A stretch of 64,000 nt of DNA from assembly GCF_000771225.1 (NCBI RefSeq), contig NZ_JDTZ01000003.1, positions 124,001-188,000 on the forward strand, written 5' to 3'. How positions within the stretch are numbered: the stretch's first letter is position 1; each line of letters starts with the position of its first letter. The notes under the pieces were generated by a model. It was given only the letters and a program-made list of their open reading frames with translations, was not told where the DNA came from and did not search any database. This stretch comes from Bifidobacterium pseudolongum subsp. pseudolongum DSM 20099. Lineage in GTDB: Bacteria; Actinomycetota; Actinomycetes; Actinomycetales; Bifidobacteriaceae. A program made the translations under genes and the position numbers. Below, piece by piece: positions 33,281 through 44,925 of the stretch.

Positions 33281-33580
33281 GGAGTCATGACGGAACCGGT
33301 TCAAGAAGAAACGACTTGATCGGTGACCGACCAAGATAAGCGACCAAGATACCGACCAAGTTAGCGGCAGACAGGGTTGAGACCGTAATGATGAAGTAGC
33401 CAGCTGCAATGGAGCAGGTCGAGACGGTGGCCTCCCTCCTGCCTGCCGTATAAATATGGTAGAGAAAGCGCATGGACAAGTTTCCGCAAACGGAGAGCAC
33501 CTGTAAAAACGCCGATTTTCGGCTTTGGGCAGTTCCCGCGTACGGACGGAAAATGTAGACATTCAGGTGCTTGTTTCAAG

Positions 33581-33614
33581 CCATGTGGAGACGGTCGCCG
33601 TCTTCACGAAGTGA
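33581..33614 (+). repeat. Right junction core and orphaned 3' end of the RNA methyltransferase gene (attR-like)
   Basis: 33581-33598 repeats the left core at 16 of 18 positions. In frame it reads HVETVAVFTK then TGA (33612-33614), which fits the natural end of the methyltransferase gene in GC-rich host codons (GTG GAG ACG GTC GCC GTC). It is disconnected from the rest of its gene by the island. Confidence 0.75.
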
Positions 33615-33677
33615 GCGCAGCCACTGGCTGGCGGAGCATACAACGGCGGGTGCACACGGTCGAGTAGACTGGCGCGC

Positions 33678-36182
33678 ATGAGCGAAACGACGAATGCGGC
33701 AACGACCGTGCAACCGAAGATGCCGGATGTGTCCGAACGGGGATTGACGGCGGCGCAAGTCGAGGACCGCATCGAACGCGGACAGACGAACGCCGTCAAA
33801 TCGTCGACGTCGCGCTCGCTCGCCGACATCGTGCGCGCGAACGTGTTCACCCTGTTCAACGGCATCATCCTCACGGCGATGGTCATGGTACTGATCGCCG
33901 GATCGTGGAAAGACGCCGTCTTCGGGCTCGTCATCATCATCAACACGGGCATCGGCATCGTCACCGAGCTGCGCGCGAAGCACACGCTCGACAAACTATC
34001 GATCCTCGTCGCATCGGATTACCTCGTGCGCCGTGACGGCAAGGATGTGGACGTCTCGCACAATGATATCGTGCTCGGGGACCTCATGTGGCTGCGCTCG
34101 GGGGAGCAGGTGCCCGCGGACGCCACGATCGTGCAGACATGGGGGCTTGAACTTGACGAGTCGATGATCACCGGCGAATCGCGCACTGTGCGCAAGAACG
34201 AAGGCGACACTGTCTATTCCGGTTCGACAGCCGTATCCGGCATGGCGCTCGTGCATGTGACCGCGGTAGGCGCGCACAGTTACGCGGCCACGCTCACCGC
34301 GCAGGCGAAGGTCTACAAGAAGAACGTCTCCGACCTCAACAAGGGCATCAACACGATCCTCAAGTTCATGACGTTCCTTGTGGTGCCGTTGTGCATCCTG
34401 CTCATCATCACGCAGATAAGGACCGTCGGCGGCTGGTCCGCGGCGATCTCGAGCGGCGCATGGCGCCACGCGGTCGTCTCGTCGGTGGCCGGCGTCGTGG
34501 GCATGGTGCCGGAAGGACTTGTGCTGCTCACCTCGCTCAACTTCGCGCTTGCCGCGATCAGGCTCGCGCGCAAGAACACGCTCGTCCAGGACCTCGACTC
34601 GGTGGAGACGCTTGCACGCGTCGACTGCCTCAATCTCGACAAGACCGGCACAATCACCGACGGCGGCATCGTCTACGATGACTTCATCGCCCTGCCCGCC
34701 TGCGCCGACAAGCGGCAGTCGATGCAGGCGCTCTACGATCTGGCGAACGAGGAAAGCCCGAACGGCACCGGCCGTGCCGTGCTCGCCGGGCTTGGCAAGC
34801 AGGGCTTCACCGGCAGCGCGCAGCTCGAACGCGTGCCGTTCTCGAGCGCGCGCAAATGGAGCGCGATCGCGTTCCACGGCGGCGGCGTATGGTACATGGG
34901 CGCACCGGAAGTGCTGCTCGCCGGATTCGCGAACCAATACCCGGATGTGCTCGCCCAAGTCAACGACTACGCGAACAACGGCATGCGTGTGCTGCTCATT
35001 GCGCACGCCGCCGGCGCGGTTCCCGCTGATTTCGAAACCGACCCAAAACTCGAAGGGACCGCGCAGCCCGTCGCGATTGTGCTGTGTTCGGAGCATATCC
35101 GTGACGACGCCGAGCCGACGCTCGCATGGTTCCGCGAACAGGGCGTGCGCTGCCGCGTCATCTCCGGCGACAACCCGGTCACGGTCGGCGCGATCGCCAG
35201 CAAAGTCAAGCTCACCGGCGACCGCAAGCCGGTCGCGATGGACGCGCGCGAACTGCCAGCGGACGTGGACGAACTCGCGCGCGTGCTCGAGAACGTCGAC
35301 GTGCTCGGCCGCGTGCTGCCCGAACAGAAGAAGGCGATCGTGCAGGCGCTGCACACGCAGCAGCACGTCGTGGCGATGACCGGCGACGGCGTCAACGACG
35401 CGCTCGCGATCAAAGAGGCCGATCTGGGCATCGCGATGGGCAATGCCGCGCCGGCGACGAAAGCCGTGGCCGAAGTTGTGCTCGTCGATTCGAAATTCTC
35501 GCATCTGCCCGATGTCGTTGCGCGCGGACGGCAGGTCATGGCGAACATGGAGCGTGTCGCGAGTCTGTTCCTGACGAAGACCGTCTATTCGGCGCTCATC
35601 TCGTTCGGCGTCGTGCTCAGCATGATCCCGTTCCCGTACCTGCCGAGGCACATCAGCTACATCGGCGCACTGACGATCGGCGCCCCGGCGTTCCTGCTCG
35701 CGCTCGCACCGAACACGCGCCGGTACATTCCCGGATTCCTGCGCCGCGTCTTCGCGTTCTCGCTGCCGTGCGGCATCGCGACGGCGCTTTCGGTGCTGCT
35801 GTCCGCCTGGTTTGTGCCGAAGCTCATGGGGTGGAACGTCGACGGCACGGCGCACGACCAGCTGCTGTGGCGGTCGATGTGCGCCACGGTGCTCTTCGTG
35901 ATGGGCATCTATGTGCTCGCGCGCGTCGCGACACCGCTCAATTCGTGGCGCGGCTGGCTCGTCGCGGCGTTCGCGGCCGCGGGCGTGATTGGCATGTTCA
36001 TACCGTTCGTCGCGCATTTCTTCGCGTTCCAGCTGCCCGGCGGCAAGGGATTGCTCGCGCTCGGCGTGCAGATCGTCATCGCGACGCTGCTGTTCGCGCT
36101 CAGTGTGTGGCTGTTCCCCAAGTTCCTGCCCAAGGCCATGCGTTCGATCATCTCACAATACAAGCGCATCTCGAAGCGCTGA
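33678..36182 (+). CDS. CtpE-type cation-transporting P-type ATPase (HAD-IC family)
   Basis: An 834-residue P2-like ATPase. Actuator motif ITGES is near residue 160, transmembrane motif VPEGL near 277 ([18 protein letters not shown]), phosphorylation site DKTGT near 322 and hinge [21 protein letters not shown] near 570. Several C-terminal helices follow. PEGL rather than CPx excludes a heavy-metal pump. The layout matches mycobacterial CtpE, which was reported as a calcium transporter; calcium is inferred by homology. No ribosome site is visible: TAGACT at 33665-33670 ends seven bases before the ATG, so the mRNA is probably leaderless. GC-rich host composition, unlike the island ATPase just upstream. 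Confidence 0.88.
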   Translation: MSETTNAATTVQPKMPDVSERGLTAAQVEDRIERGQTNAVKSSTSRSLADIVRANVFTLFNGIILTAMVMVLIAGSWKDAVFGLVIIINTGIGIVTELRAKHTLDKLSILVASDYLVRRDGKDVDVSHNDIVLGDLMWLRSGEQVPADATIVQTWGLELDESMITGESRTVRKNEGDTVYSGSTAVSGMALVHVTAVGAHSYAATLTAQAKVYKKNVSDLNKGINTILKFMTFLVVPLCILLIITQIRTVGGWSAAISSGAWRHAVVSSVAGVVGMVPEGLVLLTSLNFALAAIRLARKNTLVQDLDSVETLARVDCLNLDKTGTITDGGIVYDDFIALPACADKRQSMQALYDLANEESPNGTGRAVLAGLGKQGFTGSAQLERVPFSSARKWSAIAFHGGGVWYMGAPEVLLAGFANQYPDVLAQVNDYANNGMRVLLIAHAAGAVPADFETDPKLEGTAQPVAIVLCSEHIRDDAEPTLAWFREQGVRCRVISGDNPVTVGAIASKVKLTGDRKPVAMDARELPADVDELARVLENVDVLGRVLPEQKKAIVQALHTQQHVVAMTGDGVNDALAIKEADLGIAMGNAAPATKAVAEVVLVDSKFSHLPDVVARGRQVMANMERVASLFLTKTVYSALISFGVVLSMIPFPYLPRHISYIGALTIGAPAFLLALAPNTRRYIPGFLRRVFAFSLPCGIATALSVLLSAWFVPKLMGWNVDGTAHDQLLWRSMCATVLFVMGIYVLARVATPLNSWRGWLVAAFAAAGVIGMFIPFVAHFFAFQLPGGKGLLALGVQIVIATLLFALSVWLFPKFLPKAMRSIISQYKRISKR

Positions 36183-36243
36183 AACATCCACACGGTATCG
36201 TGTGAGCCAATCACCAGTTCCACAACACGTTCGGAGGAAACCC

Positions 36244-38946
<2,703 letters not shown>

Positions 38947-38974
38947 CGCATCGCGCACATCAAAGCGCAAACGC

Positions 38975-39020
38975 AAGAGGGAGGGCCCATCCACAGTCGT
39001 GTGGAAGGGCCCTCCCTCTT
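38975..39020. terminator. Bidirectional terminator between acnA and the small membrane protein
   Basis: AAGAGGGAGGGCCC (38975-38988) pairs perfectly with 39007-39020; an inner CCAC/GTGG extends the hairpin. The genes on either side converge. Confidence 0.8.
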
Positions 39021-39041
39021 GGTATGTTGTGAGCCTTGAGC

Positions 39042-39302
39042 CTACTTGCCCTGCTCCTTGGCGGCCTTCGCCGCCTGCTTGCGCTGCTCGTCGGCTACGA
39101 TCGCGCGCACACGTTCCTCCTGGAGCGCCTCGCGCTGCTCCTGCAGCTTGTCGTCCTTCGTGACGGGCGTCTTGATCCTGCCCATTTCACGCTCGGCGTC
39201 GATGATCCCGGCGCGCACGGCGGCACGAATCACGTAATACAGCACCCAGATGCTGATGGCGACGATGATGATGGCGAACAGGCTCGCATATAGTCCGGTC
39301 AT
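39042..39302 (-). CDS. Small single-pass membrane protein with charged coiled-coil tail
   Basis: An 86-residue protein: one N-terminal helix (LYASLFAIIIVAISIWVLYYVIRAAVRAG) followed by a highly charged helical tail (REMGRIKTPVTKDDKLQEQREALQEERVRAIVADEQRKQAAKAAKEQGK). I do not recognise a family. AAGGAG is eight bases before ATG 39302; an in-frame GTG at 39311 sits too close to it. It is monocistronic and converges with acnA. The 254-bp gap upstream (39303-39556) holds its promoter and that of pncA. Confidence 0.75.
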   Translation of the reverse strand: MTGLYASLFAIIIVAISIWVLYYVIRAAVRAGIIDAEREMGRIKTPVTKDDKLQEQREALQEERVRAIVADEQRKQAAKAAKEQGK

Positions 39303-39515
39303 GGTCCACACTCCTTAGTTGCTCTTTCCTCGGGTGATGCCATCGTTGGCAAGCACTGACGCCATTATAGGGCCGTGCGTCGGGCGTCCTGTTCTCTCGC
39401 CGCGCAGCGCAACGCTGCTGGGATCCTGCGCCAACTGCACATGCCAGCACCATGTCTGATAAGCGAAAGCCGCGGAATACCACGCATGGAAAGGCATGTA
39501 GCACGAGTTTGGCAC

Positions 39516-39550
39516 GCACGCGGCATGCATTGCGCCGCGTGCTATAAAAT
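39516..39550 (+). promoter_or_regulatory. Palindrome and -10 element of a leaderless pncA promoter
   Basis: GCACGCGGC-N9-GCCGCGTGC (39516-39542) directly abuts the -10 region TATAAAAT (39543-39550). The hexamer TAAAAT ends six bases before GTG 39557. No ribosome site exists. A repressor on the palindrome would block the -10; it does not resemble the NrtR site. Confidence 0.5.
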
Positions 39551-39556
39551 GTGCAC

Positions 39557-40192
39557 GTGGGAACGAACAACACAGCACTGATCATCGTCGACGTACAGCC
39601 AACATTCACGGAGGGCGGCGAACTCGCCGTTGAGGGCGGCAACGCGGTCGCCGAACGCATCCGTGGTTTTGTCGAGCGCAACCGCGGCCGGTATGCGCTC
39701 ATAGCGACGACGCAGGACTGGCATATCGAACCCGGCGGCCACTGGTCGGACCATCCGGATTTTGTCGATACCTGGCCGGTGCATGGTGTCGCAGGCACGC
39801 CGAGCGCGCAGCTGCATCCGGCGATCGCGGCGCTCCGCGTGGCCCACCACATCAAGAAGGGGCAGTACAGTGCCGCCTACTCCGGGTTCGAAGGCGTCGA
39901 AGACAACGGCGAGGCCATCCCCACGCGCGCAGACGTCGATGAGGCGCTCGCCGCGGGGCGTACGCTTGACGCGCTGCTCACCGGCGCGGGCGTCACGCGC
40001 GTCGACATCGTGGGCATCGCACTGTCGCATTGCGTGCGCGACACCGCGCTCGACGCCACGTCACGCGGCTACACCGTGCGGGTATACGAAGACCTGAGCG
40101 TGCCGGTGAGCGAAGCGCTCGGCGCGCAGGCGGTCGACCGGATGAAGCGCGCCGGAATCACCATTGTTGAGGGGGATGAGTATGTCGATTAG
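39557..40192 (+). CDS. pncA: Nicotinamidase (isochorismatase-fold)
   Basis: A 211-residue cysteine hydrolase that deamidates nicotinamide to nicotinate. The triad is visible: Asp in IIVDVQPTF (residue about 12), Lys in HHIKKGQYSAAYSGF and Cys in GIALSHCVRDTALDA. The metal site is Asp and two His in TTQDWHIEPGGHW. GTG 39557 fits a leaderless start; GTG 39551, two codons upstream, would also be in frame. It works with niaP at the other side of the window for niacin salvage. The end overlaps the DUF262 gene by 11 bp. Confidence 0.9.
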   Translation: MGTNNTALIIVDVQPTFTEGGELAVEGGNAVAERIRGFVERNRGRYALIATTQDWHIEPGGHWSDHPDFVDTWPVHGVAGTPSAQLHPAIAALRVAHHIKKGQYSAAYSGFEGVEDNGEAIPTRADVDEALAAGRTLDALLTGAGVTRVDIVGIALSHCVRDTALDATSRGYTVRVYEDLSVPVSEALGAQAVDRMKRAGITIVEGDEYVD

Positions 40193-42257
40193 TGCGAGCG
40201 AAAAACCGCTGTCCAAGGTATTCACGTCCGATTACCGCTTTGCCATACCGGCATTCCAACGGTCGTACAGTTGGCACAACGCGCAGATGAAGCAGCTCAT
40301 CGAAGACGTCATGGACGCGTGCGCGGTGCACGACGGGCCATACTTCCTGGGCTCGCTCATCCTGGTGCACGACGAGCACGGCATGCACCAAGTGATCGAT
40401 GGGCAGCAACGGCTCGTGTCGCTGTCCATCATCTTCTCGGTGCTGCTCACGCTTGAAGACGATCCGCAGCTGAACGCGAGCCTTGCGGGTCTGCTCACCG
40501 AGGCGGGGGACAAGCTGCGCGGCATCGAGACCGAGCCGCGGCTCCGTCTGCGCGAGCAGGACGAGGAGTTCTTCCGCGAATATGTGCAGCACGGCGACCT
40601 GGAGGCGCTGTTCGACCTGCGCGACACGGACATCGCCACACAGGCGCAGCGCAACATCCAGGTGAATACGCGATGCGCATACGACATCCTCGCGTCGATG
40701 GCCGACGACGAGCGCCGGCAGTTCGCATCCTATCTGGTCAACGATGTCATGTTCGTCATTGTCACCACAGACGACATCTCGGGGGCCTACCGCATCTTCG
40801 ACGTCATGAACATGCGCGGGATGCCGCTCACGCCTTCCGACGTGTTCAAGGCGAAGGTCGTCTCGGGCATCTCGAGCGCCGCACGCACCGTCTACGCGCG
40901 CTACTGGGACGACATCATGGAGCCGATGGGCGATGAGAACGCGCGCATCGAGCGGTTTTTCGCCGACCTCGACCTCATCTTCACGCGCACGCCGATCTGC
41001 GAGTCGCTCATCGTCGATTTCACCGACCATGTGTTGGACAAGTATATCCGCAAAGGGCAGTGCATCGAATTCATCGACGATGTGCTGCGGCCGTACGCGA
41101 TCTGTGATGAGATCCTGCGCCGGCCGGGCGAAAGCCTGCTGCCGCGCGAGGTCATCGACCTGCTTGCCGGGCTCGCCGATTACCCCTACGATGACTGGAA
41201 GCCGGTCGCGTTGTGGTCGCTCGTGCATACGCTCAACAACCTCAACGACCCGGACACCGTGGTGTTCGCACGCAGTGGCCGTGGGGGAGCCCGCGTTTCG
41301 CTCCATGACAGCGACCGTCTGGTGCAGATCCTGACGGCGCTCGACCGCGTGACCGGCATCGACTGCCTCAACGGGAAGTCGGAACTGGACCGGCGCACCC
41401 GGGCGGCGACGATCGTGCGCGACCTGAACAAGGGGATGCCGCTGCAGCGGATCGCCGGATTCAGCGTGAGCGGCGACGAACAGCGGCTTGCGATGCTGCA
41501 TCTGCGTGGCGAGCTTTCGATTGACGCCGGCATGCGGCGGCTATTGCTCATCCGCGCGAACGAACAGCTCGCCGGCGAACGCATCACACGCCCGCGCAGT
41601 CTCAACGCCGTGCCGATCATCCCCGAACGGGTCTCCCCGGGTTCGCAGTTCGCCTCGTGGCCGGCGGGCGCATGCGATTACTGGGCGCAGCGGATCGGCA
41701 ACTTCGTGCTCACACAGAAGGCGCCGCGGTACCTCGATGGCGTCGACGACTTCGATGCACGCCGCAACCTCATCGTGCACAATGTCAGTTCGCAGCGGTT
41801 CCCGCTGACGCGCACACTGCGCGATCTGGAGACGATCACCCCGCAGTTCCTGCAGCTGCGCCAAAAACAGATCATCGACCTCATCGCGCAGGCATGGCAC
41901 ATCGATTATGAGGATGTCATCATCGCCGAGCAGCAGGCGATGGTCGAGGCGCGTGCGGTGGGCGCCGACCACCGGTCCAAGCGCACGTCGAAACGTGTAT
42001 CCGTGGCCGAGGTCGTGCGTGCGGGCCTGCTCAAGCCGGGGGAACGGTTTGTCTGGAACCGCCCGCGCAAACATGAGACATGGACCATCACCGTTGCCGA
42101 AACTGGGTTCCTTGGCGAAGACGGCACCGAGTATGCGACGCCGACGGCCGCGGCGCGCGCGGTGGGAGGCGCGAGCGTGAGCCTCAACGTCTGGAAGCGC
42201 GAGTCGGACGGCCGCGCACTGAGTGACATTTGGAAGGCGTACCGCGCGATGATGTAA
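40182..42257 (+). CDS. DUF262 protein with degenerate HNH (DUF1524-like) region and C-terminal RAMA domain
   Basis: A 691-residue multidomain protein. The N-terminal DUF262 (GmrS-like) nucleotide-sensing domain carries FQRSYSW and the hallmark IDGQQRLVSL (residues about 20-85). The central region (about 100-540) is mostly alpha-helical and ends in a DUF1524-like block, YWAQRIGNFVLTQKAPRYL. The HNH histidine expected just before it is missing: the site reads NAVPIIPERV. The C-terminal segment SVAEVVRAGLLKPGERFVWN ... DGTEYATPTAAARAVGG ... WKRESDGRALSDIW matches the RAMA domain associated with modified-DNA recognition. DUF262 proteins include type IV restriction enzymes. ATG 40182 is preferred (GAGGGGG about nine bases upstream), with 40176 possible. 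It overlaps pncA. Confidence 0.8.
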   Translation: MSISASEKPLSKVFTSDYRFAIPAFQRSYSWHNAQMKQLIEDVMDACAVHDGPYFLGSLILVHDEHGMHQVIDGQQRLVSLSIIFSVLLTLEDDPQLNASLAGLLTEAGDKLRGIETEPRLRLREQDEEFFREYVQHGDLEALFDLRDTDIATQAQRNIQVNTRCAYDILASMADDERRQFASYLVNDVMFVIVTTDDISGAYRIFDVMNMRGMPLTPSDVFKAKVVSGISSAARTVYARYWDDIMEPMGDENARIERFFADLDLIFTRTPICESLIVDFTDHVLDKYIRKGQCIEFIDDVLRPYAICDEILRRPGESLLPREVIDLLAGLADYPYDDWKPVALWSLVHTLNNLNDPDTVVFARSGRGGARVSLHDSDRLVQILTALDRVTGIDCLNGKSELDRRTRAATIVRDLNKGMPLQRIAGFSVSGDEQRLAMLHLRGELSIDAGMRRLLLIRANEQLAGERITRPRSLNAVPIIPERVSPGSQFASWPAGACDYWAQRIGNFVLTQKAPRYLDGVDDFDARRNLIVHNVSSQRFPLTRTLRDLETITPQFLQLRQKQIIDLIAQAWHIDYEDVIIAEQQAMVEARAVGADHRSKRTSKRVSVAEVVRAGLLKPGERFVWNRPRKHETWTITVAETGFLGEDGTEYATPTAAARAVGGASVSLNVWKRESDGRALSDIWKAYRAMM

Positions 42258-42275
42258 CGCCACATACCCAATGTG

Positions 42276-42313
42276 CGGAGGGTGGCCACCGTGTACACGG
42301 TGGCCACCCTCCG
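42276..42313. terminator. Bidirectional terminator, perfect 38-bp palindrome
   Basis: Two 19-bp arms, CGGAGGGTGGCCACCGTGT and its reverse complement, directly abut. It lies between the converging DUF262 and ABC-2 permease genes. Confidence 0.8.
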
Positions 42314-42339
42314 TGGATGTGAGGCTGTTTGCGGACCTT

Positions 42340-43641
42340 TTACGCTTCGGCGAGCTGGGTCGCGCCCGGGGTCGCCAGTTCGGGGCGTGCGCGGCGTATC
42401 TTCGAGAATGCGAGTCCCAGACAGATGAACGCCACACCAAAGAGCAGCACGAGCCCGTTGTTGGCAAGCCAGGCGCCCACGTCGATGTGGCCGTCCACGC
42501 CGTTGACCGCGTCGATGGATTGGCAGAACCACCAGCCTGGCAGCAGTTTGCCGATGATGATCATCACGTTGGGCATCATGTCGATCGGGAACGCCATGCC
42601 CGACGTGAACATGACGAGCAGGCCGAACACGTTCGCGACGGCGTTGACGGCGACGGCGTTCGCCGAAAGCATGCTGAGCATGAAGCCGCACGCCACCCCG
42701 ACGAATGCATAGATCACAAGCGAGGCTCCGGAGTAGAGGATCGTCGGCATGGGGATGCCGTTGACAGACAGCCCCGCGGCCACGGGCAGCGCCATGGACA
42801 CGACCCAATACAGCAGGCTGACGATGACGCCGAAGAGCGCGCAGGCGGCAAATTGCTGCATCACCAGATTGCCGGTGCGTTGTGGTGAGGCGTACAGCCT
42901 GCGCCGCACGTTCGACTCGGAGAACGAGTTCATCGCGAGCGCCGTGCACACGAGCATCGCCGCGAGCAGTGGGTACACGCCCATTTTCGCCGTGGTGACA
43001 TAGGCGGTGCGCGCGGATTCCTGCTTGTCGGTGGCGGCATGCGGGTCACTTGCCACGCTGATGCTCGGATAGGTGTTGGCGGACGCGTCCATTGTCGTGG
43101 TGACTGTGCCGGCGGCGGTGTTGAGCGATGCCGCGGTCACGGCCTCGCCAGTCTGAGTATGCTGCGCGAGGGCCTCGATGCGGGTGAGCCGCAGGAAGTC
43201 GTCCACCTGGAGTTTGGCGAGCGAACCATAGGCGCCGGTGAAACTCACCACAACGTCGAGTTTCGGTTCCGTCCCTCCGCTGGCGAGCGCGTCGGCGAGG
43301 CGCTGCGTGTAACCGTCGGGGACGATCACAATCAGGTCCGCGTAGTTCGAGGCCACGGCCGTCTGCAGTTCCTCGCTCGTCGTGCCAACATCGACGAGGT
43401 CGCAGTCCTTGGCGAGGAACTCGCGCATCGCATCGGCCAGTTCGCCGCCGTGCGCGTCGCGGTTGACCACGGCCACGTCCGCTTTGGCGGACTCATAGTG
43501 GACGGAGCTGTCGGATTTGGCCAGATTGGAGATGATGCTCCAGCTCAGGCCGAACATCATCAGGCACAGCCACACCACGTAGATGAGGATCATGAGTTTC
43601 TGTGCGAGCAGGACCTTCAGTGTGGTTTTAAAGGTGTGCAT
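42340..43641 (-). CDS. ABC-2 type transporter permease
   Basis: A 433-residue exporter permease. An N-terminal helix (LMILIYVVWLCLMMFGLSW) is followed by an extracytoplasmic domain of about 190 residues and a C-terminal ABC-2 membrane domain with five to six helices (MGVYPLLAAMLVCTALAMNSFSESNVRRRLYASPQRTGNLVMQQF ... GLLVMFTSGMAFPIDMMP ... LPGWWFCQSID). The overlap of its start with the preceding permease end (14 bp) shows co-translation. It probably forms a heterodimer with that protein and is driven by the ATPase at 44926. Substrate unknown; such systems often export antimicrobials. Confidence 0.88.
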   Translation of the reverse strand: MHTFKTTLKVLLAQKLMILIYVVWLCLMMFGLSWSIISNLAKSDSSVHYESAKADVAVVNRDAHGGELADAMREFLAKDCDLVDVGTTSEELQTAVASNYADLIVIVPDGYTQRLADALASGGTEPKLDVVVSFTGAYGSLAKLQVDDFLRLTRIEALAQHTQTGEAVTAASLNTAAGTVTTTMDASANTYPSISVASDPHAATDKQESARTAYVTTAKMGVYPLLAAMLVCTALAMNSFSESNVRRRLYASPQRTGNLVMQQFAACALFGVIVSLLYWVVSMALPVAAGLSVNGIPMPTILYSGASLVIYAFVGVACGFMLSMLSANAVAVNAVANVFGLLVMFTSGMAFPIDMMPNVMIIIGKLLPGWWFCQSIDAVNGVDGHIDVGAWLANNGLVLLFGVAFICLGLAFSKIRRARPELATPGATQLAEA

Positions 43642-44896
43642 AACGCTGCCTCCTGAGGAACACGGTCGCGAGCGCGAGCGCGAGGACGGCCATCGTCAGC
43701 AGGATGCCGACCGTCCGGAAGAATGGGGTATACGAGTCGTAGTAGAGGATGTCATAGAACAGGTTGGTCACCTGCTGGGTGGGGTTGATCATCGCCACAA
43801 TCGGCGCGTTGCGTTGGATCCAGTCGCTCAACGCCATCGCGCCGGAGCCATACAGGCCGCTCAGGAGCGAAAGCACGCACGAGATGGCGGTTGTCAGGCC
43901 GATTTTGGTTCCGGCGGTCAGCTTCGGCAACGAGCCGAGCAGTGTGCCGAGCGCATTCGACGCGAACGACGCGACGACGATCGCGAGCATGGTGGCCGCC
44001 CAACGGCCGCCGAACGAGATGCGGCAGACGAAGTGGATGTACAGCAGCGCCACGAGCAGTGAACAGAATGTGCACAGCCAGCTCGCGAGGAAGCCTCCCA
44101 TGAGCTGCCTCAAGCGGGTCAGTGGCGCCATCGAGCGGCGCATACCGAGCGCGGAGAGGTTCGCCTGCGTGGCGCATACGGTCGTCACGGCGAAAGACAT
44201 GGCCATCAGGGCGGTCATCGCGAGCAACGCGTAGTAGTAGCGCGCGCTTTCGTCCGGCTTGAAGTTCGTTAGACGCACCTGATGTGTGAAGTCCGGCGTC
44301 TCTTGCACGGCGGCCGTAAAGTCGGCGTCGTGCAGCACGGCGGGATCGGCGCCCATGATCTGCGCCACGGTGAGCATCTGCCTGTTGAACATGCCTATCG
44401 CGCCGTTGAGGATGCTCAGGGAGATGGGCAGCCCCGGCGATCCCATCGCATCGTTCGCGTTCGATACGGTCGCGCGGCTGATCGTCATATGCACCATGCC
44501 ATCGCCATCCACGGTCAGGAATCCACGCACATCATGGTCGTCATTGATCAGGTCGCTGGCATCGCCCACGGTATCCACCGCTGTCACGTCGAGCAGGTCG
44601 CGCAGATCCGTGTCGCCCGCATCCACGTCCATCGTGGCCGGTGCCGTCCCGCATGCCTGCGGCGCGACCGGCGTGCGCTGCATCGCGGCGATCAGTTGTT
44701 GCGCGCCTTCGGCCTTGCAATAGTCATCATTCGCCACCACGGCGAACCGCATCGTGGTGATCTCATAGGTCGCGCCGAGGTTGCCGAACATGCCCAGAAA
44801 CATCGTCGAGAGCAGGATCGGAAAGCAGAACAGCCAGAACAGCGACGATTTTTCACGCAGATTGATGCGCAATGTGGTCAGGAATGTGCTCCACAT
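43628..44896 (-). CDS. ABC-2 type transporter permease
   Basis: A 422-residue permease with the same plan as its downstream partner: N-terminal helix SSLFWLFCFPILLSTMFLGMFG, a soluble domain, and a membrane domain (YYYALLAMTALMAMSFAVTTVCATQANLSALGMRRSMAPLTRLRQLMGGFLASWLCTFCSLLVALLYIHFVCRISFGG ... LLSGLYGSGAMALSDWIQRNAPIVAMINPTQQVTNLFYDILYYDS). It lies 29 bp after the ATPase gene and overlaps the second permease gene by 14 bp. Confidence 0.88.
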   Translation of the reverse strand: MWSTFLTTLRINLREKSSLFWLFCFPILLSTMFLGMFGNLGATYEITTMRFAVVANDDYCKAEGAQQLIAAMQRTPVAPQACGTAPATMDVDAGDTDLRDLLDVTAVDTVGDASDLINDDHDVRGFLTVDGDGMVHMTISRATVSNANDAMGSPGLPISLSILNGAIGMFNRQMLTVAQIMGADPAVLHDADFTAAVQETPDFTHQVRLTNFKPDESARYYYALLAMTALMAMSFAVTTVCATQANLSALGMRRSMAPLTRLRQLMGGFLASWLCTFCSLLVALLYIHFVCRISFGGRWAATMLAIVVASFASNALGTLLGSLPKLTAGTKIGLTTAISCVLSLLSGLYGSGAMALSDWIQRNAPIVAMINPTQQVTNLFYDILYYDSYTPFFRTVGILLTMAVLALALATVFLRRQRYAHL

Positions 44897-44925
44897 CGTT
44901 TTCTCTCCCTTCGAAAACCTTCCCC

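Larger units (their letters stand above)
26972..33598. mobile_element. Horizontally acquired genomic island in the 3' end of the RNA methyltransferase gene
   Basis: Bounded by the two near-identical 18-bp cores, this 6.6-kb segment has lower GC, poly-A-rich spacers and Lactobacillus-like proteins, against GC-rich bifidobacterial genes on both sides. It contains, in order, a low-GC left end (27015-27161), an IS3-family insertion, a P-type ATPase, an HMA protein, a Ric-like protein, a Crp/Fnr regulator, a SemiSWEET gene, a truncated PUA-like gene, a triple direct repeat and about 300 bp of unidentified sequence. The 3' end of rumA-type genes is a known entry point for integrative elements in Firmicutes. 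No integrase gene is present, so the island is a decayed element or one moved in trans. Confidence 0.75.
33135..33677. other. Right end of the island and junction; no intact gene seen
   Basis: This 543-bp stretch contains the triple 20-bp-period repeat (33227-33280), about 300 bp in which I recognise no protein on either strand, the right junction core (33581-33598), the orphaned last codons of the host RNA methyltransferase gene (to TGA 33612-33614) and the ctpE promoter. The short frames in it look random. Confidence 0.7.

Noticed and set aside
33260..33579. Short minus-strand frames at the island's right edge as a membrane protein
   Set aside because: Three overlapping frames look equally open; none has a ribosome site or a recognisable family.
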